NCBI RefSeq assembly: GCF_014649915.1
Contig: NZ_BMTY01000001.1
Span: 104,235 to 154,620, forward strand
DNA: 50,386 nucleotides
Origin: Streptomyces toxytricini
GTDB taxonomy: Bacteria; Actinomycetota; Actinomycetes; Streptomycetales; Streptomycetaceae
Direction of reading: 5' to 3'
Shown here one piece after another: positions 42,370 to 50,386 of this stretch; position 1 is the stretch's first letter; each line of letters starts with the position of its first letter. The notes below the pieces were generated by a model. That model had not been told where the DNA came from. It did not search any database and worked only from the letters and a program-made list of their open reading frames with translations. A program made the translations under genes and the position numbers.

Positions 42370-42874
42370 GCGTCGGCCTGTCATCCGCATCCTGCCGACC
42401 GCCGGTCTCAAGCAGGACCTCCAGGCTCTCCACGACGCTGCGCTGAAGAAACCTCAAGGACCAGAGGGCCGGCTCCTGCGCGTGGCTCTCAACGAGCTGG
42501 GCCGGATCCAGCAAGGCGTGCCGGGCACGCACCCGCTGGGGTACATGCCCAGTTATCCCGATCTCTCCGATTGTGAGACCACGTACGTCGGCGCAGATCC
42601 GAACGCAAAGCCCTCGCACCGGATCGTCTGGCGGGAGCGCGCGCCCCAGCGCCCGGGCGAGCCCGTCATCCGCGAGATCATCGCCCTGGGGGAACGCGCG
42701 AACGGGCAGGCCTACCACATGGCCGGCCAGCGTCTGGGCCGCCCTGTGGGCTTCACTCTCGCCGAGCTGGCCGCGCAGCGGCAGCCGATTGCGAGTCCCT
42801 CGCGACCCAGGCAGCGCTTGACCGGCAGTTTCGACACGCCATCCATGAACGAACCTGACCACCAGTTCGAGTGA
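42362..42874 (+). CDS. Putative toxin partner of the Phd-like antitoxin
   Basis: A 170-residue basic protein translated from an ATG overlapping the antitoxin stop. A beta-rich centre (YPDLSDCETTYVGADPN) is followed by SHRIVWRE, which is like the closing strands of RelE/YoeB-type mRNA interferases. The C-terminal part is longer than in those families and Arg/Gln-rich. The toxin assignment depends mainly on the operon arrangement. It could instead be a divergent plasmid stabilisation protein. A perfect 18-bp bidirectional hairpin follows. Confidence 0.5.
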   Translation: MSERRPVIRILPTAGLKQDLQALHDAALKKPQGPEGRLLRVALNELGRIQQGVPGTHPLGYMPSYPDLSDCETTYVGADPNAKPSHRIVWRERAPQRPGEPVIREIIALGERANGQAYHMAGQRLGRPVGFTLAELAAQRQPIASPSRPRQRLTGSFDTPSMNEPDHQFE

Positions 42875-42919
42875 CCATCGCCGACGGCTGAGCCTCGCGG
42901 CCGAACTCGTCTCATCCAC

Positions 42920-42965
42920 AAAGAACATACCCGTGATGCATGCAGGTATCACGGGTATGTTCTTT
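42920..42965. terminator. Bidirectional terminator with 18-bp perfect stem
   Basis: Stem AAAGAACATACCCGTGAT with its exact complement, a 10-nt loop, and T-rich ends in both directions. It lies between the convergent toxin gene and HU-like gene. This is a classical factor-independent terminator, unusual in being AT-rich for this genome. Confidence 0.9.
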
Positions 42966-43052
42966 TCTGCCGGCCCCTCGCTTTCTGCGATCCGGGCCGC
43001 AGCTCACGACCCTCAATAGCGTTTTCGAACTTGCCGGCATCCCCGATCGTCT

Positions 43053-43373
43053 CTAGGCCCGTGGTGAGGCGTCGTCCCCATGGCTCCCCAGTCGGCGGTT
43101 GAAGCTGCTCGATGCGGAGAACTTGAGAACCACGTAGTCACCGACGTTGCTCTTGCCGAAGCGCACCTTGTGACCCTTGTGGTCCTGCCGGTAGAAGCGG
43201 CCGAAGCTCGTGAGTACGACCGCCTCACCGCCGCTGACCGCTCCAGTGAGCTCATCCAGCAACGACTCGTATACCTCGTTCACCACCCGGATGGGCAACT
43301 TGCTGCGAGTCGCGACCCGTGAGATGAACTCGCGCTTATTTACGCGCGGTGTCTTCATCGTTTCCATGTCCAT
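43053..43373 (-). CDS. HU/IHF-family DNA-binding protein
   Basis: A 106-residue protein in the HU fold. The N-terminal helices read VNKREFISRVATRSKLPIRV. Then VVLTSFGRFYR matches the HU pattern V.L.GFG.F. The arm-like region HKVRFGKSNVGDYVVLKFSA stands in place of the canonical RNPxTG arms, so DNA contacts are altered. It could organise the plasmid origin or bend promoter DNA. It is the next gene after the polymerase-led operon on the same strand, 126 bp away, and may have its own promoter. Confidence 0.75.
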   Translation of the reverse strand: MDMETMKTPRVNKREFISRVATRSKLPIRVVNEVYESLLDELTGAVSGGEAVVLTSFGRFYRQDHKGHKVRFGKSNVGDYVVLKFSASSSFNRRLGSHGDDASPRA

Positions 43374-43382
43374 ACCATGCCC

Positions 43383-43501
43383 TATCGCGGCTCATTAGGC
43401 TGTCCCACTTGGTAGCCAATCTATCGGAGATGGTCATGAGTTGAGAAGGAGGGTGGGGCCTGTCAAATGCAGTGGCCGCGCTTATCGTGGCTCATTCGGC
43501 T
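43383..43501. repeat. Direct repeat pair 100 bp apart
   Basis: TATCGCGGCTCATTAGGCT (43383-43401) and TATCGTGGCTCATTCGGCT (43483-43501) match at 17 of 19 positions. One is just upstream of the HU-like start and one overlaps the stop of the preceding gene. They may be binding sites for a regulator. Confidence 0.45.
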
Positions 43502-43865
43502 AGATTTCCAGGTCCGGCTCGATGCCCTCCCGGTCGCCCCTGGGCTCATAGACGACCGACTCGATGATGCTCCGCGTGTTCGGATCGCGGCGCTGGTTCA
43601 GGACCCTGTCATGAGACTCCTCGAACCGCTGCTGCGCCGCCACGCGGTGGGCCGCATCGAGCTTCGCGCCGATGGTGCGCTCTCCGAACTCCATGATCGA
43701 GCTCAGTGCCGACGTCGCGCCCTGCCGGAGCGCGCTGACGTGCGGCTTGTTCTGCGCCCGCTGCTGCTCCCATCGGCTCCGATCCTCCGGTGTGACGTAG
43801 CCGAACATCCGTGCGAAGCGCGATCCGAACCTGACCTGATGTCCCTCGTCCTGTTCCTGGTTCAA
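43500..43865 (-). CDS. 121-residue hypothetical protein, third gene of the polymerase operon
   Basis: Starts at a TTG with the strong site AGGAGGAGGGGGC just upstream; no ATG or GTG lies suitably close. The protein is charged and helical: VRFGSRFARMFGYVTPEDRS, a Gln-rich segment, and SALSSIMEFGERTIGAKLDA, ending in an acidic tail. No family is recognised. It lies 41 bp after the 579-residue gene and shares its operon with the polymerase-like protein, so an accessory role in that complex is possible. Confidence 0.6.
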   Translation of the reverse strand: MNQEQDEGHQVRFGSRFARMFGYVTPEDRSRWEQQRAQNKPHVSALRQGATSALSSIMEFGERTIGAKLDAAHRVAAQQRFEESHDRVLNQRRDPNTRSIIESVVYEPRGDREGIEPDLEI

Positions 43866-43906
43866 GCCCCCTCCTCCTGCTCCTCGTTCGTGTTTTCGGA
43901 TCGCGC

Positions 43907-45646
43907 TCAGGTTCGCTGGAAGTCCTCGGAGTCGGCCTCGGCGTTCGGGCCGTCGTTCTGCGCGCCGGCCTCCTGCTCGGCCGACGGACCCGTAGGGCGC
44001 GACCGCGGCCTGAGCCGCTGCTCCTCGAAGAAGGCCCCGGGGTCGTCGACCGCCGTCTGCAGTGTTCGCTGCCAGTTCTCTCCGAGGCTCCGCTTCAGCT
44101 GCGCCTCGAGATCCGGGTACTTCTCGTTCACTGCCTCCATCGCGTCGACGTAGGCGTTGGAGTAGACCCGCTGCTGCTCCTCGGGCGGCAGACCGTCGAT
44201 GTCCATGCTCGCGATCATCACCTCGGACTGGTCCAGGCGGTGCTGCAGCATGTCGGGCAGCCCGCTGGTGTCCAGACCCTGTTTCTGCGCCGCGAAGCCG
44301 ACCAGGTAGCCGAGCATGTTGCCTCCGTAGGCCTCTTTGTCGCCGCGGCCCAGCGCGTTGAGGAGCGAGGTCTTCATCGTCTCGGCGAGCTGAACCTGGT
44401 GGGCGTCCGCATCCATGGGGCGGCGGAGTGTGAACATCGCGTCCTCGGGCAGACGCCGGCCCAACTGGTCCTCGAACTCCCCGCTCCAAACGGTGCGGAC
44501 CCGGTCGGAGCCCGCGATCCGCTCCTCGTGTGCGGGGGCCTTGACGATCCGTCCGTGGGCCACGCCGTTGAACATGGTGCGCAGCTCGGGCTCGTACTCC
44601 ATCCGCTCGCCGATGATCTTTCGGGCGCGCTGGACGACCTCCCGGCGCTCCAGGCCGTCTTCGCTGATCTGCTCGTACAGGCGCTTGCGCAGCGCCCGGT
44701 GGCTCTCGCGGATCAGGCCGACGTCCGCGCCCGGCTCACGCATCTTCCAGAAGGCGTTCTCCATGAGAGCGACCTCGGTCATGGCTGCCGAGTCCGTAGT
44801 GAACATCTCCCGGTGGCCGCGCTCACGATGCTGCATGGCGTCCAAGCGCGTGCGCCACTTCTTCGACAGGTGGTCACGCGGATCCGTGCTGCCGATCAGG
44901 CGCTCGCGCCGGGCCCCGCTCGGCAGGTCCTTGAAGATCCTCTGCCGGTGCGTGATACCGCTCTCGGCAAAGGCCACCATGCCACGGGTCCGGGTGTCGA
45001 TGCGCTCCTGGATCTTGTCCTTGAGGGGTTGGAGGTAGCTGTCCATCTCCTTCTTGAAATCCGGGGCGAGCATCCGCATCGTCATCACCATGCCGACCGC
45101 CTGGATGATCGAGTTGGCATTCACTCCGCGCGAGAGCGGCTTGAGACAGGACTGCATCATCATCTGCATGTAGACGTGGTGCATGACGCCGAGATCCTGC
45201 GTCCGCTCCTCGTCGGTGAAGCCGGGCACCAACAGCTTCGAGTCCCGCAGCGAGGCCATGTACTTCTCGCAGGCCAGCCGCGTCTCCGCCCTGAGTTTGA
45301 GCAGCTGCTCGCGCTGATCCAGGCCCTCGCTCTCGTCCTCGGCCCGGTCGACGTCGATCCCGTGCACGCGGTCACGGTCGGCCATCCGCTTCCGGGTCTT
45401 CTCACCGAAGAATTCGCGGGCACGGTCCCGGAGCCGCTCACGCCAGGCGCGCACACCGTCCCCGTCCTGCGGCCCCGGACCGTCGATCACGTCGGCGTCG
45501 ATCGGCTCGCCCGAGCGCGAGTCCCCGTGGGCGTAGGCGTTGCCTCGCGGCTCACCGGTCCGAAGCCGATCGCCGCCAACCGGAAGCGCCTTGGTCGCGC
45601 GCCGGCGAACCGCGGGTCCTGTTCCCAGTTCCTTGGGCTGTGCCAT
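43907..45646 (-). CDS. 579-residue hypothetical protein coupled to the polymerase-like gene
   Basis: A large, charged, mostly helical protein. The N-terminal 100 residues are basic/acidic and probably disordered. The core has segments such as MHHVYMQMMMQSCLKPLSRG and SIIQAVGMVMTMRMLAPDFK, and the C-terminal 60 residues are acidic. No catalytic motif, membrane segment or sigma-factor signature is evident. The ATG at 45646 is one base from the stop of the polymerase-like gene, so the two are almost certainly translationally coupled and made in similar amounts. It is a candidate specificity, assembly or structural partner. A longer frame upstream overlaps the polymerase gene and is not used. Confidence 0.75.
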   Translation of the reverse strand: MAQPKELGTGPAVRRRATKALPVGGDRLRTGEPRGNAYAHGDSRSGEPIDADVIDGPGPQDGDGVRAWRERLRDRAREFFGEKTRKRMADRDRVHGIDVDRAEDESEGLDQREQLLKLRAETRLACEKYMASLRDSKLLVPGFTDEERTQDLGVMHHVYMQMMMQSCLKPLSRGVNANSIIQAVGMVMTMRMLAPDFKKEMDSYLQPLKDKIQERIDTRTRGMVAFAESGITHRQRIFKDLPSGARRERLIGSTDPRDHLSKKWRTRLDAMQHRERGHREMFTTDSAAMTEVALMENAFWKMREPGADVGLIRESHRALRKRLYEQISEDGLERREVVQRARKIIGERMEYEPELRTMFNGVAHGRIVKAPAHEERIAGSDRVRTVWSGEFEDQLGRRLPEDAMFTLRRPMDADAHQVQLAETMKTSLLNALGRGDKEAYGGNMLGYLVGFAAQKQGLDTSGLPDMLQHRLDQSEVMIASMDIDGLPPEEQQRVYSNAYVDAMEAVNEKYPDLEAQLKRSLGENWQRTLQTAVDDPGAFFEEQRLRPRSRPTGPSAEQEAGAQNDGPNAEADSEDFQRT

Positions 45647-45647
45647 C

Positions 45648-48600
45648 TCAGTACCCCATCCCGTAGTCGTCGTCGTTGGCTTCGGGCTGGTCGATCTCGA
45701 TGCTCGGCGTGTAGACCGGGCGCCTCGCGCCCACGACCACGGCATGCGCGGAGCGGCGCTGCGAGCCGCGGGTGCGGGACGCCGCTGCGTCTTGAGAGAT
45801 CACGTCGCGCTTGACCACCGAGTCATCGACGGCGATCACGGCGTGGTCCAGGCCGTGCCTTCCGGTGGAGCCCAGCTGATCCAGCTGCGACGACATCTGC
45901 ACCCGAGCCTTCAGAGCCGCCGAGGACGCGAACTGCTCGTTCTTTTCGCCGTCGTAGACGCTCTCACGGTTCTTGGCCGCCTCGACCAGATCGGCGAACG
46001 CGCCGGCGTAGGCCATCCGGTCCATCAGGGTGCCCCGCAGCGACACGTCTTCTTCCAAGTTGCGGATGAGCCCGGTCGCCGGGTCCTCCAGCGCACTGGC
46101 CACGCGGGCCACGTACTCCGGGTTGACCCTGACTCCGAAGCCATCCTTCGATTCGTAGAACTCGATGAACTGCTTCTTCCACTCCTCGGCCGCAGCCTGG
46201 ACGGGCTCACCGTCCATGAATACCGTGCGCCACTGGCCCGGGCCGACACGTTCGATGCGGCGGCCCCTCCAGAGATCACGGCCGGGGCCCTGGAGCATCG
46301 CGTATTTGTGCCGTGCCTCGGCAGCGTCGTGCTTCGCCTGCAGGATCGACTGGGTCACCGGGTAGGTGACCTCCAGGACGGCCTTGAGATCCTCGCCGCG
46401 CAGCGCGCGCACGGCGCGCTGGCTGAACGCGCCACCCAAGCCGGTGCCGTGGGACTTGATCGCCGTGGCGAACATCGAGGCTTCCTGGTCGGATTGGGTG
46501 ATGCCGGGCGTACCCTGTGCATCGCCCAGGTTCCGGGCGTAGTCCTCGAGCTTCTTCTCGCTCCCCTTCGCGCCGGTCCTGACACAGACCTCGCGCACGC
46601 TCTGCAGGTGTGCCTCGCGATCCGCGAACGTCAGAGCCGCACCGAATTCGCCACGCTGCGCCCGGCGGTACAGCCCGCTCAGCTCCTCCGTCACGATCTG
46701 CTGGGCGAGCCTGACGTCCTCGGGAGAATCGGAACCCGTGACTGCCCGCAGCCGGAGCCGGTTGGCCTCGCTCCGCGAACTCTCCAGCTCTTGGGCCATT
46801 CTGGCGTTCTTGGAGAGTGCGACCTGGGTGTCCAGCGACACCTGCATGGCCAGCGGGTGTGAACCATCGCCCTTGACCACTCCGGTGTCCAACAGGTTGG
46901 CCGGCACCGAGAGCTTTGCCAGGGCCTCAGCCTTGGCTGCCTCGCTGTGCAGCTTCACCACGGCGACGGCATCACCGTCGAAATCGCCGTCAAAGCAAGC
47001 GTCCATTACCGGGTTGATCGCCGCGCCGGTGAGCCGGTCGTCGATCGCCACCCGCATGTAGCGCACACCGGCGTCACGGAGCACCGGGTCACGCCACACC
47101 AGCGCGTGGTCGCCCTCGGCGAGCCCCAACTTCGCAGCCTTGACCGAGCTGAGGGCGACTTGGTCGACGTCCAGCCGTGGGTCTGCGGTCCACACCATCG
47201 TCGCCGAGTCGGTGAGCCGTGAGGACATCAGCCCGGTCTTGAAGATGTTGCTCGTGCCCGTCAGCACTCGGTTCTGGACGTCGGTCGTGATCGCTTCGAA
47301 GGCGCGCTGAGCGCGCGAGACCGATTCGCTCATGCCGCGACGCACCTTGGCGCGCTCCTCGGCAGACAGACCCTGGCTGTCCAGCTGCTCGGCCATGTAG
47401 CGGTAGCGGCAGGCCTCCACGAAGACGTCCTGGTAGCTGCGGGTGTAGTCGTGCGTGACGGAGGACCCGTCCTCGAACTCCTGACCACTACGCAGATGCG
47501 AGGACATCACCGGCAGCTTCCACGAGCTCGCGCTCACCGTCTCGGTCTGCTCACCGGTCGGATACGTGAGCGGAAACGGGATCTCCATGTCGCCACCGCG
47601 GTCGCCGATGAGGTCGCCGAAGGACTCGCGCATCGCCATGATGTTCAGTCCAGGGAGCTGGCCCGCCCCGCGCGGCTGCGTGCGCAGCAAGTCGGGCATC
47701 GGGATGAACCGACGCTCGGTACGCTCGTCGAGGCCCTCGGCCTGGCCGATCACGCGCAGCGTGCCGTCAGCGTCCATGTCCATGCCGGATACCAGCAGGT
47801 ACTCGCGCAGGCTCGACTCGGCACCGCTGTTGTGGCCGTAGAACTCGCGCATGATCGCCGGACAGTCCTGAGACTGCAGCGCCCAGGCCAGCTGAGCGGA
47901 GGCCTTACGGCCCTTGCCGGCACGCACCTGCTCGTCGTCGTAGATCTTCGTCTTCTCGTCGACGGCCATATGGGTGACCACGAAGCGCATCTCGCCCAGG
48001 GCACTCGGCCGCAGTTCTCCGTTGGGCGAGCGCAGATCGGAGACGTTCCCGCTCATCAGCTCGCGCGCCGAGCCCGCGTTGCGCCGGGAGATGAGGCTGA
48101 ACGGACTCATCACCACGTCCAGACCCGGGTTGGCCCGGAACCAGTTGACCTCTTCGACAACGGCCTGCCGCTGCGCGTCGTGCAGAGGCATGTCCCGGTC
48201 GACGATCAGCGAGATCACGCCCTTGTTGCCGTGCAGATCCGAGATCTTGTCGCCCACGACGAGATCGCGCTCCCGACCGCCGGCCCCGCGGATGCGGTGG
48301 CGCCCGGCGAATTCCTTCGACACCACGATCGGGTCATCAGCCGTCCAGCCGCCGAAGGTCATCAGCGCCGTCTTCGCCGGTGCGGTGACCTCAGAGGACT
48401 GCATGATCGTCGAGGCCGTCATCTGCTGACGGTCGAAGGGGTCGTACCGCAGCGTCTCGAGCTCGGGGAGAGCCATGAGCGGCGCACGCTGTCCGGCCAC
48501 GCTCTCGTCGCCCGGCACGATCCGACCATCGCTGTCGACCCGGGCCTGAGTGGTCAGGTACCGCACGATGCCCTGGTTGGTCGCGCCTCCGGTCATCACC

Positions 48601-50386
48601 GGGTCGAAGTAGCCGCTGGGCGCCGCCACGTTGTTCCGGTCCTTGCCGGTGAGCACCGCCATGTTGCGCCCGCCGGTGAGCCGCCAGGCGTCGAAGTGGT
48701 TGTCATCAGCCGGGTCGGTTCGGTCGCGCTGGGCCCTGTACTCGGCGTAGACGGTCGAGCCGGCCTTGATCTCGTTGGAGTAGCGCACACGGCGCGCCTC
48801 GGTCTGCAGGATCGCTGCCGTCCACTCGTCCAGGTGTGCCTTGATCTCGCCGGTGGACTCGTCCTGCCGGTACGTGGTGGCGCGCTCGATGTAGTCGATG
48901 GGGTGCCTCGTGCCGTAAAGCTGTGAGTAGACCGTGTTGAGCGAGGAGGGCTCGCCGGTCTCGCTCCGCCCGGTGATGACGTCACCGGCGATCTGGTACT
49001 GGATGCGCTCGTGCATGAGCTGCTCGTAGCCGCGCAGGCGCGTGCGCTCCTCGACCGAGGTCGGAGCCTCGCCCGGGGTCTGGGCCGTGATCGTGGCCTC
49101 GTAGCCGGGCACGATCAGGGCGTTCTGCCCGCCGGCGAAGGCGGTGGTGATCTCGCCGTACCTGCCGACGTCGAACACCTGGCCGATCTCACCCGAGATC
49201 GGAGTTCCCTTGCCGTCACGGCGAAGCTTCTCGCCACTCCAGCGAATGACGCCGTGATCGTCGACCAGGATCTCGGCGACCGTCGCCGCGTTGCGCTCGA
49301 TGCTCTCGCGCACGGTGACCCCGATACGCCGCATGAACGCGGATTCGTGATCGGCGATCGGCACGGCACGCTCGGCGTTGAAACGGACGAGCCGGTCCTT
49401 GAACCGGGTCGTCTGGAAGGTCGAGCCCATGATCTCGTCAGGGGAGATCTCGCAACGACGAAGCGCTGAGGCGAGGTTGTCGAGGTTCGACCACTGCCCG
49501 GTGGGGCTGGTCATGTATCGCGCCACCCGCTCCGGGTTGAAGCGCTGATCGACCCACTCGCCGTCGACGTCGTGGGGCTCCGCCTCCCAGGTCCCGATGA
49601 GTTCGAAGGGAACGTCCTCAGCGTGCTGTCGGACCTTCTCTGCGGCGGTGCCGCCGTAGGCAAGGTTGCCCATCTCGGGCGTCTCCTCGGCCTGCAGCTC
49701 GCCGATCTCCTCCAGCCGTTGCCGGTACATCTCTTCGGTCGCACCCGGGCGCAGCAGTTCGCTGTGCGCGCCTGTGAGCACGTCCCAGTACGAGCGCTGG
49801 ATCGCAGCGACCTCGGAGTCAGCCGAGTACTCCGGCGCTTCGATCGCATCCAGCTGTCCGCCGGTTCGCTCCAGCTCCATCTCGGCACGGGCAATGAGGT
49901 CCTCGACGCCGAGGGCTGCCCGCAGGTTCTGCCGAGCGCTCTCGACGGCGGTCTTCGCATAGGCCGCGGCCGACTCGGTGTCGATGAAAAAGGCCGGCAG
50001 CGAGCGTTTCTTCGCGTCCCGGCGCAGCATCACCTTCGAGCCGGGCCTGGGGCCGGACTCACCGGGGGCCACGTAGTCGCCGACCACGAACATCGACTCA
50101 CGGTCACCGTGGTAGCTGTCGGGTACATCCACCACCGTGCGGCCACGGCCGCGCTCCTGGTGCGTCGCGCCGGTCTCGCCGGCCGCGCGCCCCGGAAGAT
50201 CCGTACGCTCGACGCGATGTCCCTGGGCGAAGCGCAGTAGTTGGACGGCCTCCGCCGGCGAGGGAGAGTAGACCGCCATGCCGCCGGGAACCCGGTGGTT
50301 CGTCGAGTAGCGCAGCACGGTGCCCTTGTCGTATATCCGAGCTCCGGCGTACTCCTCCTGGCGTGTGTCGATGAGGCGGATCTCCA
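45648..50386 (-). CDS. Single-chain beta/beta-prime-like RNA polymerase (5' end outside window)
   Basis: A giant protein. The frame is open through the right edge (the first in-frame GTG inside is 50318; numbering from there gives 1,556 residues). A beta-type catalytic region reads GDKISDLHGNKGVIS at about residues 689-703, with both conserved lysines (K691, K699), preceded by TADDPIVVSKE and followed by MSPFSLISRRNAG as in bacterial beta. A beta-prime-type region reads WRDPVLRDAGVRYM and CFDGDFDGDAVAVV, with all three metal-binding Asp (D1112, D1114, D1116), then the serine/EA helix. Both double-psi barrels thus sit in one chain with about 420 residues between. N-terminal lobes and zinc or sigma-binding regions are not recognisable. 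It is likely a plasmid- or phage-derived DNA-dependent RNA polymerase, perhaps transcribing plasmid genes. It leads a three-gene operon. Confidence 0.85.
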   Translation of the reverse strand, partial: EIRLIDTRQEEYAGARIYDKGTVLRYSTNHRVPGGMAVYSPSPAEAVQLLRFAQGHRVERTDLPGRAAGETGATHQERGRGRTVVDVPDSYHGDRESMFVVGDYVAPGESGPRPGSKVMLRRDAKKRSLPAFFIDTESAAAYAKTAVESARQNLRAALGVEDLIARAEMELERTGGQLDAIEAPEYSADSEVAAIQRSYWDVLTGAHSELLRPGATEEMYRQRLEEIGELQAEETPEMGNLAYGGTAAEKVRQHAEDVPFELIGTWEAEPHDVDGEWVDQRFNPERVARYMTSPTGQWSNLDNLASALRRCEISPDEIMGSTFQTTRFKDRLVRFNAERAVPIADHESAFMRRIGVTVRESIERNAATVAEILVDDHGVIRWSGEKLRRDGKGTPISGEIGQVFDVGRYGEITTAFAGGQNALIVPGYEATITAQTPGEAPTSVEERTRLRGYEQLMHERIQYQIAGDVITGRSETGEPSSLNTVYSQLYGTRHPIDYIERATTYRQDESTGEIKAHLDEWTAAILQTEARRVRYSNEIKAGSTVYAEYRAQRDRTDPADDNHFDAWRLTGGRNMAVLTGKDRNNVAAPSGYFDPVMTGGATNQGIVRYLTTQARVDSDGRIVPGDESVAGQRAPLMALPELETLRYDPFDRQQMTASTIMQSSEVTAPAKTALMTFGGWTADDPIVVSKEFAGRHRIRGAGGRERDLVVGDKISDLHGNKGVISLIVDRDMPLHDAQRQAVVEEVNWFRANPGLDVVMSPFSLISRRNAGSARELMSGNVSDLRSPNGELRPSALGEMRFVVTHMAVDEKTKIYDDEQVRAGKGRKASAQLAWALQSQDCPAIMREFYGHNSGAESSLREYLLVSGMDMDADGTLRVIGQAEGLDERTERRFIPMPDLLRTQPRGAGQLPGLNIMAMRESFGDLIGDRGGDMEIPFPLTYPTGEQTETVSASSWKLPVMSSHLRSGQEFEDGSSVTHDYTRSYQDVFVEACRYRYMAEQLDSQGLSAEERAKVRRGMSESVSRAQRAFEAITTDVQNRVLTGTSNIFKTGLMSSRLTDSATMVWTADPRLDVDQVALSSVKAAKLGLAEGDHALVWRDPVLRDAGVRYMRVAIDDRLTGAAINPVMDACFDGDFDGDAVAVVKLHSEAAKAEALAKLSVPANLLDTGVVKGDGSHPLAMQVSLDTQVALSKNARMAQELESSRSEANRLRLRAVTGSDSPEDVRLAQQIVTEELSGLYRRAQRGEFGAALTFADREAHLQSVREVCVRTGAKGSEKKLEDYARNLGDAQGTPGITQSDQEASMFATAIKSHGTGLGGAFSQRAVRALRGEDLKAVLEVTYPVTQSILQAKHDAAEARHKYAMLQGPGRDLWRGRRIERVGPGQWRTVFMDGEPVQAAAEEWKKQFIEFYESKDGFGVRVNPEYVARVASALEDPATGLIRNLEEDVSLRGTLMDRMAYAGAFADLVEAAKNRESVYDGEKNEQFASSAALKARVQMSSQLDQLGSTGRHGLDHAVIAVDDSVVKRDVISQDAAASRTRGSQRRSAHAVVVGARRPVYTPSIEIDQPEANDDDYGMGY

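Noticed and set aside
44240..45814. 524-codon plus-strand frame
   Set aside because: It is antisense to the 579-residue gene. Its composition (Leu, Val, His, Arg) is typical of a shadow of a charged helical protein.

Overview
The window looks like part of a large actinobacterial plasmid or conjugative element, most likely from Streptomyces or a close relative. The DNA is very GC-rich with strong G/C in third codon positions. It carries GTG and TTG starts, ATGA/GTGA stop-start overlaps, an Lsr2 nucleoid protein, a ParM/ParR-type partition pair, conjugation (type IV secretion-like) membrane genes, and decayed actinobacterial insertion sequences. No rRNA, tRNA, CRISPR array or ribosomal protein gene was seen.

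Layout. (1) 1-9.9 kb, minus strand: a transfer block. It has a VirB6/TrbL-like polytopic protein (cut by the left edge), a VirB4-like protein that lacks a recognisable P-loop, a PrgI/VirB3-like membrane protein, a protein of DUF3945-like repeats, an unrecognised 366-residue protein, a MobC-like ribbon-helix-helix protein and a lipoprotein. A 13-bp near-palindrome recurs near three of these genes. (2) 9.9-26.5 kb: an accessory island bordered by transposase relics. Its core (12.6-19.4 kb, plus strand) is a five-gene operon. Its first three proteins resemble the Campylobacter capsule phosphoramidate trio: glutamine kinase, gamma-glutamyl-CDP-amidate hydrolase and phosphoglutamine cytidylyltransferase. 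A MurC-like ligase and a Nudix protein follow. Seven small hairpins with covarying stems are scattered from 10.0 to 21.8 kb. An unrecognised 393-residue protein (22.6-23.8 kb) lies between two densely folded non-coding arrays and shares a promoter-like box with a downstream P-loop kinase. (3) 26.5-31.7 kb: actin-type partition genes, a GTGTC-repeat region that may be the centromere, about 2 kb without convincing genes, a broken DUF2493 gene, and lsr2. (4) 31.9-39 kb: a second accessory stretch with a CPBP protease, an IS110-family pseudogene, an ImmA/IrrE-like metallopeptidase paired with a MAB_1171c-like membrane protein, and a HAD hydrolase. (5) 39-50.4 kb: an XRE regulator, a LysM-like membrane protein, a toxin-antitoxin pair with a probably leaderless transcript, an HU-like protein, and a minus-strand operon led by a very large protein.

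That large protein (over 1,556 residues, running off the right edge) is the most striking feature. It carries the beta-type GDK...HGNKG lysine motif and the beta-prime-type DFDGD metal-binding motif in one polypeptide. It is therefore a candidate single-chain, multisubunit-type (double-psi beta-barrel) RNA polymerase encoded by a plasmid. Two uncharacterised proteins follow it in the same operon, and an HU-like protein comes next.

The transfer, partition, Lsr2, HU and polymerase genes look like plasmid backbone. The phosphoramidate-type cluster and the protease/HAD stretch look like acquired cargo. All functional statements are inferred from motifs read by eye; no database search was run.
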